Shown: positions 9,248 to 18,846, numbered from the stretch's first letter. The stretch is 64,000 nucleotides of DNA from Labrenzia sp. VG12 (GCF_002237595.1 NZ_CP022529.1:2542001-2606000), one strand, 5' to 3'. Numbers and translations are program-made. The notes: a model not told the origin generated them from the letters alone.

Positions 9248-9892
9248 TCAGCTTGAGGGGGGCGTTTCATAAAGAGCAATGCCGCCCAGAAGGGCTTCGA
9301 CGGAACGGATGGCAATGCCCGGAAGAGGCGTTTCGGAAAAAAGGTCACCGACCAGCGTGCCCTCCAGCCAGAGCCCGTCGATCACGCCGTTGATGGCAAT
9401 GGCCAGTTCCTGGCACCGGCGTTTGTCCGCGGCTTGCCCGACTTCGACAAGCACGTCTCCGACGAGCTCCTCGAGGGCGGAGCGGAAGGCCAGGTAGCTT
9501 TCGCGGTGAATCTCCGCGAACGTGGGATCGACGCGCACGTGACTGATGAAAGCCGCCCAGAGCGACAGCTTGGCGGGATCAGCCACCGGTGGCGTCAGGT
9601 TGGCAACGATGAAATCATGGAGGCGCGCCCGGGCGGTCTGCTGCTGCGCATCGGCAGCTACAACCACAGCCGTGGTCATGCCGGTCATGACTTCCCGGTA
9701 GGCGTCCTGAAGCATTTGCTCCTTGCTGGAAAAGTAGTGCCGGATCAGGCCCGGCGTGACGCCGGCACGGGCTGCAACCTGGCGCACGGTCGCGCCCTTC
9801 AGGCCGCTTTCGGAGATGCATTCCAGCGTCGCCCGGATCAGGTCCTGGCGGCGCTCGGCTTCGCCGATACGGTGGAACGGCCGACGGCTCAT
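9248..9892 (-). CDS. TetR-family regulator, BetI-like
   Basis: 214 residues from the ATG at 9892, chosen because it gives the usual short N-terminus (MSRRPFHRIGEAERRQDLI) before the helix-turn-helix. The frame is open up to 9955. The TetR HTH is ATVRQVAARAGVTPGLIRHYFSSKEQML, and the C-terminal domain resembles the BetI group. It sits 10 bases upstream of aruH on the same strand and faces the ABC transporter genes. It therefore probably controls both the catabolic and the transport operons, with an arginine-like ligand as the plausible signal. Confidence 0.85.
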   Translation of the reverse strand: MSRRPFHRIGEAERRQDLIRATLECISESGLKGATVRQVAARAGVTPGLIRHYFSSKEQMLQDAYREVMTGMTTAVVVAADAQQQTARARLHDFIVANLTPPVADPAKLSLWAAFISHVRVDPTFAEIHRESYLAFRSALEELVGDVLVEVGQAADKRRCQELAIAINGVIDGLWLEGTLVGDLFSETPLPGIAIRSVEALLGGIALYETPPSS

Positions 9893-9988
9893 GATCCGGC
9901 CCGAGCCACCTTTTGTCCCGCTTTCAGCACCATTCGATCTCCTCAAGACGGTCACCGGCCCGTTTCGAACCGCGTTGATTTTTTTCTT

Positions 9989-10006
9989 ATTATACGGTTG
10001 AATAAT
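9989..10006. promoter_or_regulatory. Candidate operator for the TetR regulator
   Basis: The AT-rich spacer between the divergent tetR and ABC transporter genes holds ATTAT, 8 bases, ATAAT: a perfect 5-bp inverted repeat that extends with one mismatch to 7 bp (TTATTAT/ATAATTA). It is the only symmetric site I see in this spacer, which must carry promoters for both directions. The assignment to this regulator is by position. Confidence 0.45.
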
Positions 10007-10131
10007 TACGAGACAAGTGCAAAGCTGACAAGATCAACCGGGCGAAAGGCTGACATCGCACCGGCAAAAAAGACAGTGTCAGCAGGGAACAGTAACAACA
10101 GTTGCACCGGCCCCGGCCGGGCATTGGCGGT

Positions 10132-10908
10132 ATGATGGAAGCTGCGGCGCCAGCCATTGAGGTGCGTGACCTCTTCAAACGTTTCGGCCCCCTGGAAGTT
10201 CTCAAGGGGGTCTCGCTGACCGCCCGCCAGGGCGACGTGATCGCCATCATCGGCGGCTCGGGTTCGGGCAAATCCACCTTTCTACGCTGCATCAACATGC
10301 TCGAGCTGCCCAGCGCCGGATCCGTGTCGGTCCATGGTGAGGCGATCGAACTCAGGGATGACGGCCACCACGGCCTCAGACCCGCCAACCGGCGTCAGAT
10401 CGAGCGCATTCGCAGCCAGCTCGCCATGGTGTTTCAAAGCTTCAATCTCTGGCAGCACATGACGGTTCTGCAGAATGTGATCGAGGTTCCGGTGCATGTG
10501 CTCGGCATGAAGCGCGACGAGGCGGTCGCCATCGCCGAAAAGATCCTGCGCCGTGTCGGACTTCATGAAAAGCAGGACGCCTATCCGGCTTTTCTGTCCG
10601 GCGGCCAGCAACAGCGTGCGGCCATCGCCCGTGCGCTTGCGGTTCAGCCGCTTGCCATGCTGTTCGACGAACCGACCTCCGCACTCGATCCGGAACTCGT
10701 CGGTGAAGTCCTCAGCGTGATCGGGGACCTGGCCCGCGAACACCGCACCATGATCCTGGTCACCCATGAAATGAAATTCGCACGTGAAGTCGCCAGCCAC
10801 GTCATCTTCCTGGACAGCGGCGTGATTGAGGAACAGGGCCCGCCGGAACAGGTCTTCGGCGACCCGAAATCGGAGCGCCTGAAAAAATTCATCAGCTTGG
10901 TGCACTGA
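10132..10908 (+). CDS. Polar amino acid ABC transporter, ATP-binding subunit
   Basis: A HisP/OccP-type ATPase of about 258 residues. It has Walker A GGSGSGKST, Q-loop FQSFNLWQHMTVLQNV, signature LSGGQQQR, Walker B MLFDEPTSALD and switch His VTHEM. Two adjacent ATG codons (10132, 10135) are both possible starts; the frame is open from 10102. It energises the two permeases encoded at 11882-13427. Unusually for this family the ATPase is the first gene, ahead of the binding protein. Context suggests import of arginine or an arginine derivative. Confidence 0.92.
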   Translation: MMEAAAPAIEVRDLFKRFGPLEVLKGVSLTARQGDVIAIIGGSGSGKSTFLRCINMLELPSAGSVSVHGEAIELRDDGHHGLRPANRRQIERIRSQLAMVFQSFNLWQHMTVLQNVIEVPVHVLGMKRDEAVAIAEKILRRVGLHEKQDAYPAFLSGGQQQRAAIARALAVQPLAMLFDEPTSALDPELVGEVLSVIGDLAREHRTMILVTHEMKFAREVASHVIFLDSGVIEEQGPPEQVFGDPKSERLKKFISLVH

Positions 10909-11023
10909 CGCGGGAGGCGACAGACCCGGACTGCAAGAACCAACGGAATTGCCCAGCATCTTGCAAGGCGCTGGGCCAGCGAGCCGGACAACCGGCACAA
11001 AGTCGACAAGACAGGGGAACAGC

Positions 11024-11803
11024 ATGAAACAGATTGTCAAAGCAGCATTCATAGCAGCCGCCGTGACGGCCGCAGGCGTCACCGGCGCCATGGCCGACCA
11101 GGTCAAGGTCGGCGTTGCTGCCGAACCCTATCCGCCCTTCACCTCACCCGATGCCAGCGGCAAGTGGGTCGGCTGGGAAGTCGAGTTCATGGAAGCCATC
11201 TGCGCGGAAGCCAAGCTCGACTGCGTCATCACACCGGTTGCCTGGGACGGCATCATTCCGGCCCTGACATCGGAAAAGATCGACATGATCGTCGGCTCCA
11301 TGTCGATCACCGAAGAGCGCCTGAAGACCATCGATTTCTCCGACAAGTACTACAACACCCCGACCGGCATCATCGGTGCCAAGGGCGATGATTTCGAGCC
11401 GACTCCGGAAGGTCTTTCCGGCAAGATCCTCGGCGTTCAGGTGTCCACCATTCACGCCGATTACGCCGACAAGTATTTCGCTGCAACCGCCGACGACATC
11501 AAGCAGTACCAGACCCAGGACGAAGTGAACCAGGATCTGGCCGCCGGCCGTCTCGACGCCGTCCAGGCCGATGCCATCGCGCTTGACGCCTTCCTGAAAT
11601 CCGATGCCGGCGCCTGCTGCGAACTCAAGGGCAATGTTGCCGATGACCCGGCGATCCTCGGTGCCGGCGTTGGCGTCGGTCTGCGCAAGGGCGACACCGA
11701 GCTGAAGGACAAGGTCAACGCCGCCATCGCCGCCATTCGCGCCAATGGCGTCTACGAGGAATTCTCCAAGAAATACTTCGACTTCGACATCTACGGCGGC
11801 TGA
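11024..11803 (+). CDS. Periplasmic amino acid-binding protein (SBP family 3)
   Basis: 259 residues from the ATG at 11024, which has AGGGGAAC directly upstream; the open frame reaches 10949. A signal peptide (MKQIVKAAFIAAAVTAAGVTGAMA) is followed by the family 3 pattern VGVAAEPYPPFTS, then WVGWEVEFMEAICAEAKLDC and the typical IVGSMSITEERLKTIDFSDKYYNTP. It is the ligand receptor of the adjacent importer. Cysteines at LDCVI and GACCEL may form disulfides. Ligand specificity within polar amino acids cannot be read from sequence alone. Confidence 0.92.
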   Translation: MKQIVKAAFIAAAVTAAGVTGAMADQVKVGVAAEPYPPFTSPDASGKWVGWEVEFMEAICAEAKLDCVITPVAWDGIIPALTSEKIDMIVGSMSITEERLKTIDFSDKYYNTPTGIIGAKGDDFEPTPEGLSGKILGVQVSTIHADYADKYFAATADDIKQYQTQDEVNQDLAAGRLDAVQADAIALDAFLKSDAGACCELKGNVADDPAILGAGVGVGLRKGDTELKDKVNAAIAAIRANGVYEEFSKKYFDFDIYGG

Positions 11804-11820
11804 TCGCCCCCCGCTCACAC

Positions 11821-11848
11821 CGCTCCGCGCCCTTTCGGGTGCGGAGCG
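11821..11848. terminator. Stable hairpin between binding protein and permease genes
   Basis: CGCTCCGC and GCGGAGCG form a perfect 8-bp stem around GCCCTTTCGGGT, which can pair further (CCC/GGG). No U-run follows, so it is more likely an mRNA-stabilising or attenuating hairpin. Such hairpins are common after binding-protein genes, where they keep that protein in excess over the permeases. Confidence 0.6.
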
Positions 11849-11881
11849 GGCATCCTCACTTCAAGGGGCTGACCGCTGCCG

Positions 11882-12610
11882 ATGGCTGCTGACACCGGTT
11901 TTCTCAATCTCGATCTGCTTGCCTTGTCGCCTCCCGGATGGGGCGGTGTCCTGCTGGCAGGCTTCGCGGCCTCGCTGCAGCTTGCCGTCGGCGGTTATGC
12001 GCTGGGCCTTCTCATCGGTATCGGCGGGGCCTTCGGCAAGCTTTACGGCGGGCCGATCCTGCGCGATCTGCTGGAGGTCTACACCACCGTCATCCGCGCC
12101 GTGCCCGAACTTGTCCTGATCCTTCTGCTTTATTACGCCGGCACAGACGCGGTGAACGCCCTTCTGGTGACAGTCGGACTGCCGCGCGTCGACATCAGCG
12201 GCCTGGCCGCGGGCATCTTCGTCATTGGCATCGTCCAGGGCGCCTATTCGACCGAAGTGCTGCGCGGTGCCATCAAGGCCGTGCCGCCGGGACAGATCGA
12301 GGCCGCGCGCGCTTACGGCATGTCGCCGTTCAAGACGCTGCGCCGCATCACCCTGCCCGCCATGCTGCCCTTCGCCATTCCGGGCCTTTCCAATCTCTGG
12401 CTGATTGCCACCAAGGACACGGCGCTTCTGGCCGTGGTCGGTTTCTCCGAACTCACCCTGGTGACGCGCCAGGCCGCCGGCAGCACCAAGGCCTACATGC
12501 TGTTCTATTGCACGGCGGGGCTGATGTATCTGACGCTCACGCTGGTCTCCAACCAGGTCATTGCGCGCATTGAAAAGCGTGCAAGACGCGGTATCGCGGG
12601 GCCGGCCTGA
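11882..12610 (+). CDS. Amino acid ABC transporter permease (HisQ-like)
   Basis: 242 residues. N-terminal helices are followed by the family permease loop EVLRGAIKAVPPGQIEAARAYGMSPFKTLRRITLPAMLP, the EAA motif that docks on the ATPase. The start ATG follows AAGGGGCTG. It is the first permease of the heterodimeric membrane channel. Its stop is one base before the start of the second permease. Confidence 0.92.
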   Translation: MAADTGFLNLDLLALSPPGWGGVLLAGFAASLQLAVGGYALGLLIGIGGAFGKLYGGPILRDLLEVYTTVIRAVPELVLILLLYYAGTDAVNALLVTVGLPRVDISGLAAGIFVIGIVQGAYSTEVLRGAIKAVPPGQIEAARAYGMSPFKTLRRITLPAMLPFAIPGLSNLWLIATKDTALLAVVGFSELTLVTRQAAGSTKAYMLFYCTAGLMYLTLTLVSNQVIARIEKRARRGIAGPA

Positions 12611-12611
12611 C

Positions 12612-13427
12612 ATGAGCGACACCAAAGTGACCATGCCCGCCTATGTGCCGCCACCGCCCCGCAGGCTGCTGGAGCCGCACCGGATCTTCCTGCTTGCTGT
12701 CTTTGCCGGCATTGTCTTCTGCATTGTCTGGTTCATGCGTTGGGACTGGCTGCCGAAATACCAGTGGAAGCTGATCGAGGGCATCGGTGAAACGCTGTTT
12801 CTGCTGTTCTCGACGGCCGCGGTCGGCTTTCTGCTCGCCCTGCCGATCGGCCTGGTCCAGGTCACCGGTCCGCGCCCGCTCGCCTGGCTGGCCCGCGGCT
12901 TTTGCACCCTGATCAGAGGCACCCCGCTCTTGCTGCAGCTCTGGCTGCTCTATTACGGGCTCGGGTCCGTCTTTGCCCAATATCCGGAAATCCGCCAGTC
13001 CGAGCTCTGGCCCTATCTGCGCCAGGCCTGGCCTTACGGCTTCACCGCCCTGATGCTTTCCTTTGCCGCCTATGAGGGCGAGGTGATGCGCGGGGCCTTT
13101 GCCGGCGTGCCGCGCGGTGAACTTGAAGCTGCCCGCGCCTTCGGCATGGGCCGGTTCACGATGTTCCGCCGCATCTGGCTGCCGCGAGCATTCTACCGCG
13201 CGCTGCCCACCTTGAGCGGCGAGACCGTGCTGCAGCTGAAATCGACCCCGCTGGTGGCCACCATTACCGTGGTTGATGTCTACGCGGTCATTTCCAGGGT
13301 CCGGCAGGATACCTATCTGACCTACGAACCATTGCTGCTGCTTGCGCTCATCTATATGTGTCTGACGGGAATCCTGGTTCTTTTCTTCCGGTTCCTGGAA
13401 AACCGTGTCCCCAGCCGGGGCGCTTAA
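12612..13427 (+). CDS. Amino acid ABC transporter permease (HisM-like)
   Basis: 271 residues from the ATG at 12612, one base after the stop of the previous permease; the frame is open further upstream inside that gene but this start is the sensible one. It carries RGTPLLLQLWLLYYGLG and the EAA loop EVMRGAFAGVPRGELEAARAFGMGRFTMFRRIWLPRAF. The N-terminal 30 residues are Pro-rich and cytoplasmic. It is the partner of the upstream permease. Confidence 0.92.
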   Translation: MSDTKVTMPAYVPPPPRRLLEPHRIFLLAVFAGIVFCIVWFMRWDWLPKYQWKLIEGIGETLFLLFSTAAVGFLLALPIGLVQVTGPRPLAWLARGFCTLIRGTPLLLQLWLLYYGLGSVFAQYPEIRQSELWPYLRQAWPYGFTALMLSFAAYEGEVMRGAFAGVPRGELEAARAFGMGRFTMFRRIWLPRAFYRALPTLSGETVLQLKSTPLVATITVVDVYAVISRVRQDTYLTYEPLLLLALIYMCLTGILVLFFRFLENRVPSRGA

Positions 13428-13441
13428 GCCCGAGTGAAATC

Positions 13442-14605
13442 ATGACCCTGCAGACGTCGAACATCATGCCGGACCTTGTCGCAACGCGGCGGCACCTGCA
13501 TTCGATCCCCGAACTCGGTCTGTCCGAGTTCAAGACGTCCGAATTTGTTGCCGCCGAACTGACGGCTCTCGGCTATGACGTCACGCGCGGCCTTGCCAAA
13601 ACCGGCATTGTCGCCACGCTGCGCAACGGCACATCGACCAAGAGCATCGGCATCCGTGCCGATTTCGATGCCCTGCCGATCCAGGAAGAAACCGGTGCCG
13701 ACTACGCCAGCACCCATCCGGGCCTGATGCATGCCTGCGGCCATGACGGCCACACGGCCATGCTGCTCGGCGCGGCAAGACTGCTCGCCGAACGCCGGCA
13801 GTTTGACGGCACGGTCCATCTGATCTTCCAGCCCGCGGAGGAAAACTTCGGCGGCGCCCGCCTGATGATGGAGGACGGCCTCTTCGAGCGCTTTCCCTGT
13901 GACGCCGTCTTCGGTCTGCACAACGAGCCGTCTCTGCCTTTCGGTCATTTTGCCTTTCTGGAAGGCCCGATGATGGCGGCGGCCGACGAATGCAAGATCA
14001 CCGTTGTCGGTCAGGGTGGTCATGGCGCGGAACCGCATGCCGCCGCCGACCCGATCGTCTGCGGCGCCAGCATCATCATGGCATTGCAGACCATCGCCTC
14101 GCGCAACATTCACGCGCTGCAGTCCTCCGTGATCACGGTCGGTGCCTTCAACAGCGGCGTTGCCAGCAATGTCATCCCGGAGCGGGCCGAAATGAACCTC
14201 ACGGTGCGCGCACTTGAAAACAACGTGCGCGATGAACTGGAACACCGCATTCGCCTGATTGCGGAGGGGCAGGCCGCCAGCTACGGCATGCGCGCCGAGA
14301 TCGATTACGAGCGCGGCTACCCGCCGATGGTAAACCACAAGTCCGAGACCGACTATGTCCGCGCCTTTGCAAGGCGGTTTGCAGGCGACGACAAGGTCTC
14401 CGACCTTCCACGCCCCTTCATGGGCAGCGAGGATTTCGCATACTTTCTGGAAGAGCGACCCGGCACCTATTTCATGCTCGGCACGGCCAAGACAGGCAAC
14501 GACCCGGCGCTGCACAATCCCAAATACGATTTCAACGACGACATCCTGCCGGTCGGAGCAACGTTCTGGACGGAACTGGCCGAAGACTTTCTGAAGGGCG
14601 CGTAG
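13442..14605 (+). CDS. M20-family amidohydrolase (hippurate/N-acyl-amino acid hydrolase type)
   Basis: 387 residues from the ATG at 13442, 14 bases after the second permease. The metal-binding landmarks of M20D peptidases are present: HACGHDGHTA near residue 98, the catalytic Glu pair in PAEENFGGA, the HNEPS ligand, and MGSEDFAYF near the C-terminus. It should be a cytoplasmic dizinc enzyme that removes an acyl group from an N-acyl amino acid. As the last gene of the amino acid uptake operon, and next to aruHI, it may release arginine from an imported conjugate. That last step is inference. Confidence 0.85.
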   Translation: MTLQTSNIMPDLVATRRHLHSIPELGLSEFKTSEFVAAELTALGYDVTRGLAKTGIVATLRNGTSTKSIGIRADFDALPIQEETGADYASTHPGLMHACGHDGHTAMLLGAARLLAERRQFDGTVHLIFQPAEENFGGARLMMEDGLFERFPCDAVFGLHNEPSLPFGHFAFLEGPMMAAADECKITVVGQGGHGAEPHAAADPIVCGASIIMALQTIASRNIHALQSSVITVGAFNSGVASNVIPERAEMNLTVRALENNVRDELEHRIRLIAEGQAASYGMRAEIDYERGYPPMVNHKSETDYVRAFARRFAGDDKVSDLPRPFMGSEDFAYFLEERPGTYFMLGTAKTGNDPALHNPKYDFNDDILPVGATFWTELAEDFLKGA

Positions 14606-14876
14606 TGCAGCTTTCAAAACACAAGTCGCATTCCAACAGAAACGAGCCACCTCCTTCGTGCCCTTGAAAAAGTTCGCGCCTGAAATGGCAGCCACGTCTG
14701 CCACACCATCAGGTGAACTTGGTGCGATCAGCGGACTCACGTCACATTGAAAAGTAGGGTTCCACAACTAATTTGAGACCAGGCAAGAATTCAGCTCAGG
14801 ATACATCGACGACTCAAAGCTACATGGATATGTTTGATCCACTTGGCGACACCTAAGAACAAGTCTTTTTTCTTTT

Positions 14877-16475
14877 TTGCCAATTTATTACTGGAGCAGT
14901 CGTTTGAGTTATCAGAAGTTTTTTGCAATCCTGAAAAACGCCACGCATACCCCCCCAAGTTCGCAAGATCGAATATTTTTGCAGCTAAACGCGGCAAAAA
15001 TGCTCAATCACTACGCTGAATTGGGAACGACGCAGAAGAAACAACTGGTCCAAATACTTATAACCTTTACAAAAACAAACATCTTGCAGACACGCGTCTT
15101 TTTGCGGTCGCTGCTCTTCCATATGACGGGCGACAACAATTATCTAAAGAGCGCAATCGAAGACTACGTCAAAGTTGAACCAGGCTACGTTGAATGCATC
15201 AACGATTACTTTGCGCTTAGCAATCTCACTTTTCTCCTCCCAGATTTGAAGCACGAAGAAGTCATAACCCCGGACATGCTTCGGGAGATTTATCGAAAGG
15301 CCGTGAAAGGAATAAAAGAACGCTTTCCTTCGCAAAAACCGTTTCAATCCAATCCGTCGCGCATTGTCGTCATGCTCGATCAGCTTCTGGGCCAGAAGCA
15401 CGCGCCCTCAAATCGGGCCATTAAATTCACCCAAATATTGCAGGATGACTTTCAGAAAGAAGTATTGCTGATAAACACTTGCATGTTTTCACAGTTGAGT
15501 TCTGGCCATGTTACGCGCAAAAACACACCAACTGTTTCGAAGTCACTTTCAAAAACAAGGCATGTGGTTGTCGACGGGTCCCGGATCAACCTGTTTCAGC
15601 CCGATCCTCCAACTCTGAGCGATGAGTCCGTACAGGCGGTTCTGAACACGATTGCAGAGTTCGGCCCGTCAGGCATTCTTGTTGTCGGAAACCAATGCGC
15701 GATTGCGGAGGTCTTTGCCAAAGACTGCTTCACTTTGTGCAGTCCGTTGAACAATGACGTTGTTCCCGAGTGTCTCGAGGTCAGCTACCATTCGCATACG
15801 AGTGGCGCCGGAGGCGAAGAACAAACAGGTGGGCCTGAAGAGGAAGAATCGAGGCACCTGCCCCTGTTTCAGTTTGAGGGACCTTATGACTCTCCTGAGC
15901 AATCAGCTCCCGTTTCGCGCCAGGAACTGAAGCTGCCGGAAAATCGACCCGTCATTGTCATCGTTGGATATCGTCTTGGATTTGAAATCGACGAAGACTT
16001 TCTGACAATGCTGGAGGATATCGTCTCGCAGAGTAACGCCTTTGTCTATTTCCTCGGAGGATACGCAGACTACGGCTATCTGGAAAGCGCGCGCCCCCTT
16101 CTTGCTCAAAACTCGGAACACTGCGAATTCCAGCCTGACATCATGTCAGTCTACGAACATTGTGATCTATATTTGGCGCCGACCAGGATTGGCGGCGGAA
16201 GCTCCGCCGTTTACGCCATGACTGCAGGTCTTCCGGTCCTGTCCGTCTCTTATGGTGACATTCAGATAACCACGCAGCACTTTCCGAATTTGAAGAACTA
16301 CAAGGAGGTCGGCGAAGCGGCCCTGCAGATCCTGTCATGCCCGGACAAGATGAGCGAATACAAGGATTTTGCACACGAGGGAGCAAAGGCCGTAAAGGAC
16401 AGCAAGGCACTTATGGCGGAATTCCTGAAACATCTGGATCAATTCAACGAAGCCAGGGCCGAGGCGCTCGTTTAG
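14877..16475 (+). CDS. GT-B-type glycosyltransferase-like protein
   Basis: The frame runs 532 codons from a TTG at 14877. TTG at about 14902 (preceded by GGAGC) and ATG at 15003 are other possible starts. An all-helical N-terminal region (to about residue 160) is followed by two Rossmann-like halves: SRIVVMLDQLLGQKHAPSNRAIKFTQIL opening the first, and RPVIVIVGYRLGF then DLYLAPTRIGGGSSAVYAMTAGLPVLSV in the second, a nucleotide-sugar site of GT-B enzymes. A Glu-rich, Gly-rich insert lies near residue 315. Base composition is clearly more AT-rich than the neighbourhood, which suggests transfer. The acceptor is unknown. Confidence 0.65.
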   Translation: MPIYYWSSRLSYQKFFAILKNATHTPPSSQDRIFLQLNAAKMLNHYAELGTTQKKQLVQILITFTKTNILQTRVFLRSLLFHMTGDNNYLKSAIEDYVKVEPGYVECINDYFALSNLTFLLPDLKHEEVITPDMLREIYRKAVKGIKERFPSQKPFQSNPSRIVVMLDQLLGQKHAPSNRAIKFTQILQDDFQKEVLLINTCMFSQLSSGHVTRKNTPTVSKSLSKTRHVVVDGSRINLFQPDPPTLSDESVQAVLNTIAEFGPSGILVVGNQCAIAEVFAKDCFTLCSPLNNDVVPECLEVSYHSHTSGAGGEEQTGGPEEEESRHLPLFQFEGPYDSPEQSAPVSRQELKLPENRPVIVIVGYRLGFEIDEDFLTMLEDIVSQSNAFVYFLGGYADYGYLESARPLLAQNSEHCEFQPDIMSVYEHCDLYLAPTRIGGGSSAVYAMTAGLPVLSVSYGDIQITTQHFPNLKNYKEVGEAALQILSCPDKMSEYKDFAHEGAKAVKDSKALMAEFLKHLDQFNEARAEALV

Positions 16476-16501
16476 ACACCAGAAGCCGGCCTGATCTGAT
16501 A

Positions 16502-17392
16502 TTACCGGAACCTGATCCGGAATTTCCTGACCGGCAGAAAGTCCATTTGCCCGTCGGGTGTGACCAGGGAGGCTTTCTCAATGCGCAACAGCCCTGTGCC
16601 ACACAACACTGTCGGACGGCCGTCTTCCACAAACAGTACCTTGCCCGGATGCCGCAACTCGCATGCAACATCGGCAACCTCGACGGCCTCTTCGATAACG
16701 ACTTCTTCGCCGGTGGAAGTCATGCTTCTGGCGCCGGCATAGGGTGAACCGACAGCATCGATCATCCGTTTGATATCCGAAGCGGACTGCCTCCAGTCGA
16801 CAAAGTAATCTTCCCTGTCGCGCCAGACAGAATAACTGGCCTCGGCCTCGTTCTGCGGCTGGCCGACCAGTGGTTGCGACGAGGAAATTTGCCGGACGAT
16901 TTCTTCGGCCAGTTCCGCATAATTCCTGTTGTTGATCTGAATGGCGTCAGCAATCTTGATCGGGTAGGCAATTTCGCTGTGCCGCTGCGCGATGATATCG
17001 CCGCGGTCATAGTCCTGCGCCCCAAAAACAGCAGAAACGCCTATTCTGCTTTCGCCATTGATCAACATGTTCACCAGCGGAGAAAAGCCTCGATACTTTG
17101 GCAGCAACGAGTCGTGAAAGATGATCAACCTTTGACCCGGATGCACAATCATCCACCGCCAGGAAACCGCCATAACAAAGGTATTCTCATCGACACTGGG
17201 AGCTTTCTCCCGCGCAAAACACCTTATCCTTGCGGTCGCGCAACGCGCCTCGATGTCGTCACCATGGTCCTTCTCAAGGTTTGCATCCCGGCCCACTACC
17301 ACGTGGGACACGAGCGAAGGGTCCACCGACAGAATGCGCTCAAAAACTTCAAGCCCTTTTTCAGTCATCAGGTAGAGCGCGATTTTTGCCAT
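16502..17392 (-). CDS. Formyltransferase-family protein, probable sugar N-formyltransferase
   Basis: 296 residues from the ATG at 17392 (GGGATCC upstream; frame open to 17506). The core is a formyl-transferase N domain with H93 in FHDSLLPKYRGFSPL and D129 in DYDRGDII; the C-terminal part resembles the OB-like domain of methionyl-tRNA formyltransferases. The Asn usually found two residues before the catalytic His is Ile here, which is unusual for this family. Beside a WecE-like aminotransferase, the likely reaction is N10-formyl-THF-dependent formylation of a 4-amino-4,6-dideoxy sugar nucleotide. It is convergent with the glycosyltransferase. Confidence 0.7.
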   Translation of the reverse strand: MAKIALYLMTEKGLEVFERILSVDPSLVSHVVVGRDANLEKDHGDDIEARCATARIRCFAREKAPSVDENTFVMAVSWRWMIVHPGQRLIIFHDSLLPKYRGFSPLVNMLINGESRIGVSAVFGAQDYDRGDIIAQRHSEIAYPIKIADAIQINNRNYAELAEEIVRQISSSQPLVGQPQNEAEASYSVWRDREDYFVDWRQSASDIKRMIDAVGSPYAGARSMTSTGEEVVIEEAVEVADVACELRHPGKVLFVEDGRPTVLCGTGLLRIEKASLVTPDGQMDFLPVRKFRIRFR

Positions 17393-17667
17393 TTCGGATC
17401 CCATCTGCTGCAATGAATCAACGCAAAAATACAAGCACTTACAAATCGTTCTGGCCAGGTGGCACGATGGAACCGAAGGCTCGGCCCGACAACGCGGCCC
17501 GACCAAACGCGCTTGACGTTATTCTCATTTGACCAACCACAGAAAAGCGCCCTTCAGCGAGGCCCTGATTGATGTGGACAAACAGAAAACGCAATTGAGT
17601 CCGACTGAACACCACTACCTGACAGTGCATAATTGTTTGATTCTAGATCAACGCAAAAGACTTTTAG

Positions 17668-18846
17668 ATGAACATAGCATTCAACAAGCCATTTTTGACC
17701 GGCAAGGAAATGCACAATGTTGCAGAGGCCGTTTTGTCAGGAAAAACTTCCGGAGATGGGAAGTACGGGAAAAAAAGCCAAAGAATACTTGAAGAGATGA
17801 TCGGCTTTGACTGCCGCGTCCTGCTGACAACCTCCTGTACGGCAGCCCTCGAGATCGCCGCTCTTTTGCTTGATATCAAGGAAGGAGATGAAGTCATCAT
17901 GCCTTCCTATACATTTGTATCGACGGCAAATGCCTTCTGTCTCCGTGGCGCCACACCCGTTTTTGTAGACATTCACCCGGCGACGATGAATCTTGACCTG
18001 GAAGGCGTCAGAAACGCGATCTCCCCCAGAACCAGGGCAATAGTGCCGGTTCACTACGCCGGCATGAGTTGCGACATGGACCAGCTCATGGCCCTGGCGG
18101 AAGAGAACAGCATTCCTGTCGTGGAGGATGCCGCACAGGCAATCAGGTCCAGCTACAAGGGGCGGCCACTCGGAAGCTTCGGCGCAATGTCGACCTTCAG
18201 TTTCCATGAAACCAAGAACATCAGCTGTGGCGAGGGCGGCGCCCTGGTCATCAACAACAAGGACCACTTCGAACGCGCTGAAATCATTCGCGAAAAGGGA
18301 ACGAACCGGGCCAATTTCATCCGGGGTAGCGTCGACAAGTATACTTGGGTGGAGATTGGATCGTCCTACGTCATGTCCGACCTGCTGGCAGCTTGCCTGG
18401 CAGCCCAGCTTGAGGAGATCGATCAGGTCCAAAACGCCCGTATGAACGCCTTTGATATTTACATGAATGCGTTGCAGCCCCTGGCGCAAAGGGGCGTCTT
18501 TCGACTTCCCGCGACACCGGCATATAACGAGGGCAACGCGCATATGGTTTACCTGATCGTGGAAGATCGTGGGACACGGGATGCGCTTATCGAACACCTT
18601 GGCCACCGAGGCATAAAGGCAGCCTTCCACTATGTGCCACTGCATTCGAGCCCGGTTGGAAAGCGCTACGGTTACGGGGAAGGCGATCTCCCGAACACCG
18701 AGGACCTTGCCGGCCGTCTGATCCGCCTCCCCATGCACGCATCGCTCACGGAAGCAGAGATTCACTGCGTGATCGAGGAGATTTCAGCGTTTTACGAGCA
18801 GGCAAGGACAGAAGCCCACAGGACTGCAACACCTCTCGCCTCCTGA
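17668..18846 (+). CDS. wecE: DegT/DnrJ/EryC1 aminotransferase, WecE-like (dTDP-4-oxo-6-deoxyglucose 4-aminotransferase)
   Basis: 392 residues. The N-terminus NIAFNKPFLTGKE and the runs LLTTSCTAALEIAALLLDI, GDEVIMPSYTFVSTANAF and REKGTNR closely follow enterobacterial WecE/RffA. The PLP lysine is K183 in SFHETKN. WecE makes dTDP-4-amino-4,6-dideoxygalactose (Fuc4N) from dTDP-4-keto-6-deoxyglucose. The dTDP-glucose synthase and dehydratase needed upstream are not in the window. Divergent from the formyltransferase gene across a 275-base AT-rich spacer, it probably shares a regulatory region with it. Confidence 0.85.
   Translation: MNIAFNKPFLTGKEMHNVAEAVLSGKTSGDGKYGKKSQRILEEMIGFDCRVLLTTSCTAALEIAALLLDIKEGDEVIMPSYTFVSTANAFCLRGATPVFVDIHPATMNLDLEGVRNAISPRTRAIVPVHYAGMSCDMDQLMALAEENSIPVVEDAAQAIRSSYKGRPLGSFGAMSTFSFHETKNISCGEGGALVINNKDHFERAEIIREKGTNRANFIRGSVDKYTWVEIGSSYVMSDLLAACLAAQLEEIDQVQNARMNAFDIYMNALQPLAQRGVFRLPATPAYNEGNAHMVYLIVEDRGTRDALIEHLGHRGIKAAFHYVPLHSSPVGKRYGYGEGDLPNTEDLAGRLIRLPMHASLTEAEIHCVIEEISAFYEQARTEAHRTATPLAS

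Noticed and set aside
13424..14767. Long minus-strand frame opposite the M20 gene
   Set aside because: Low-quality composition and complete overlap with a well-supported enzyme gene; typical of high-GC shadows.
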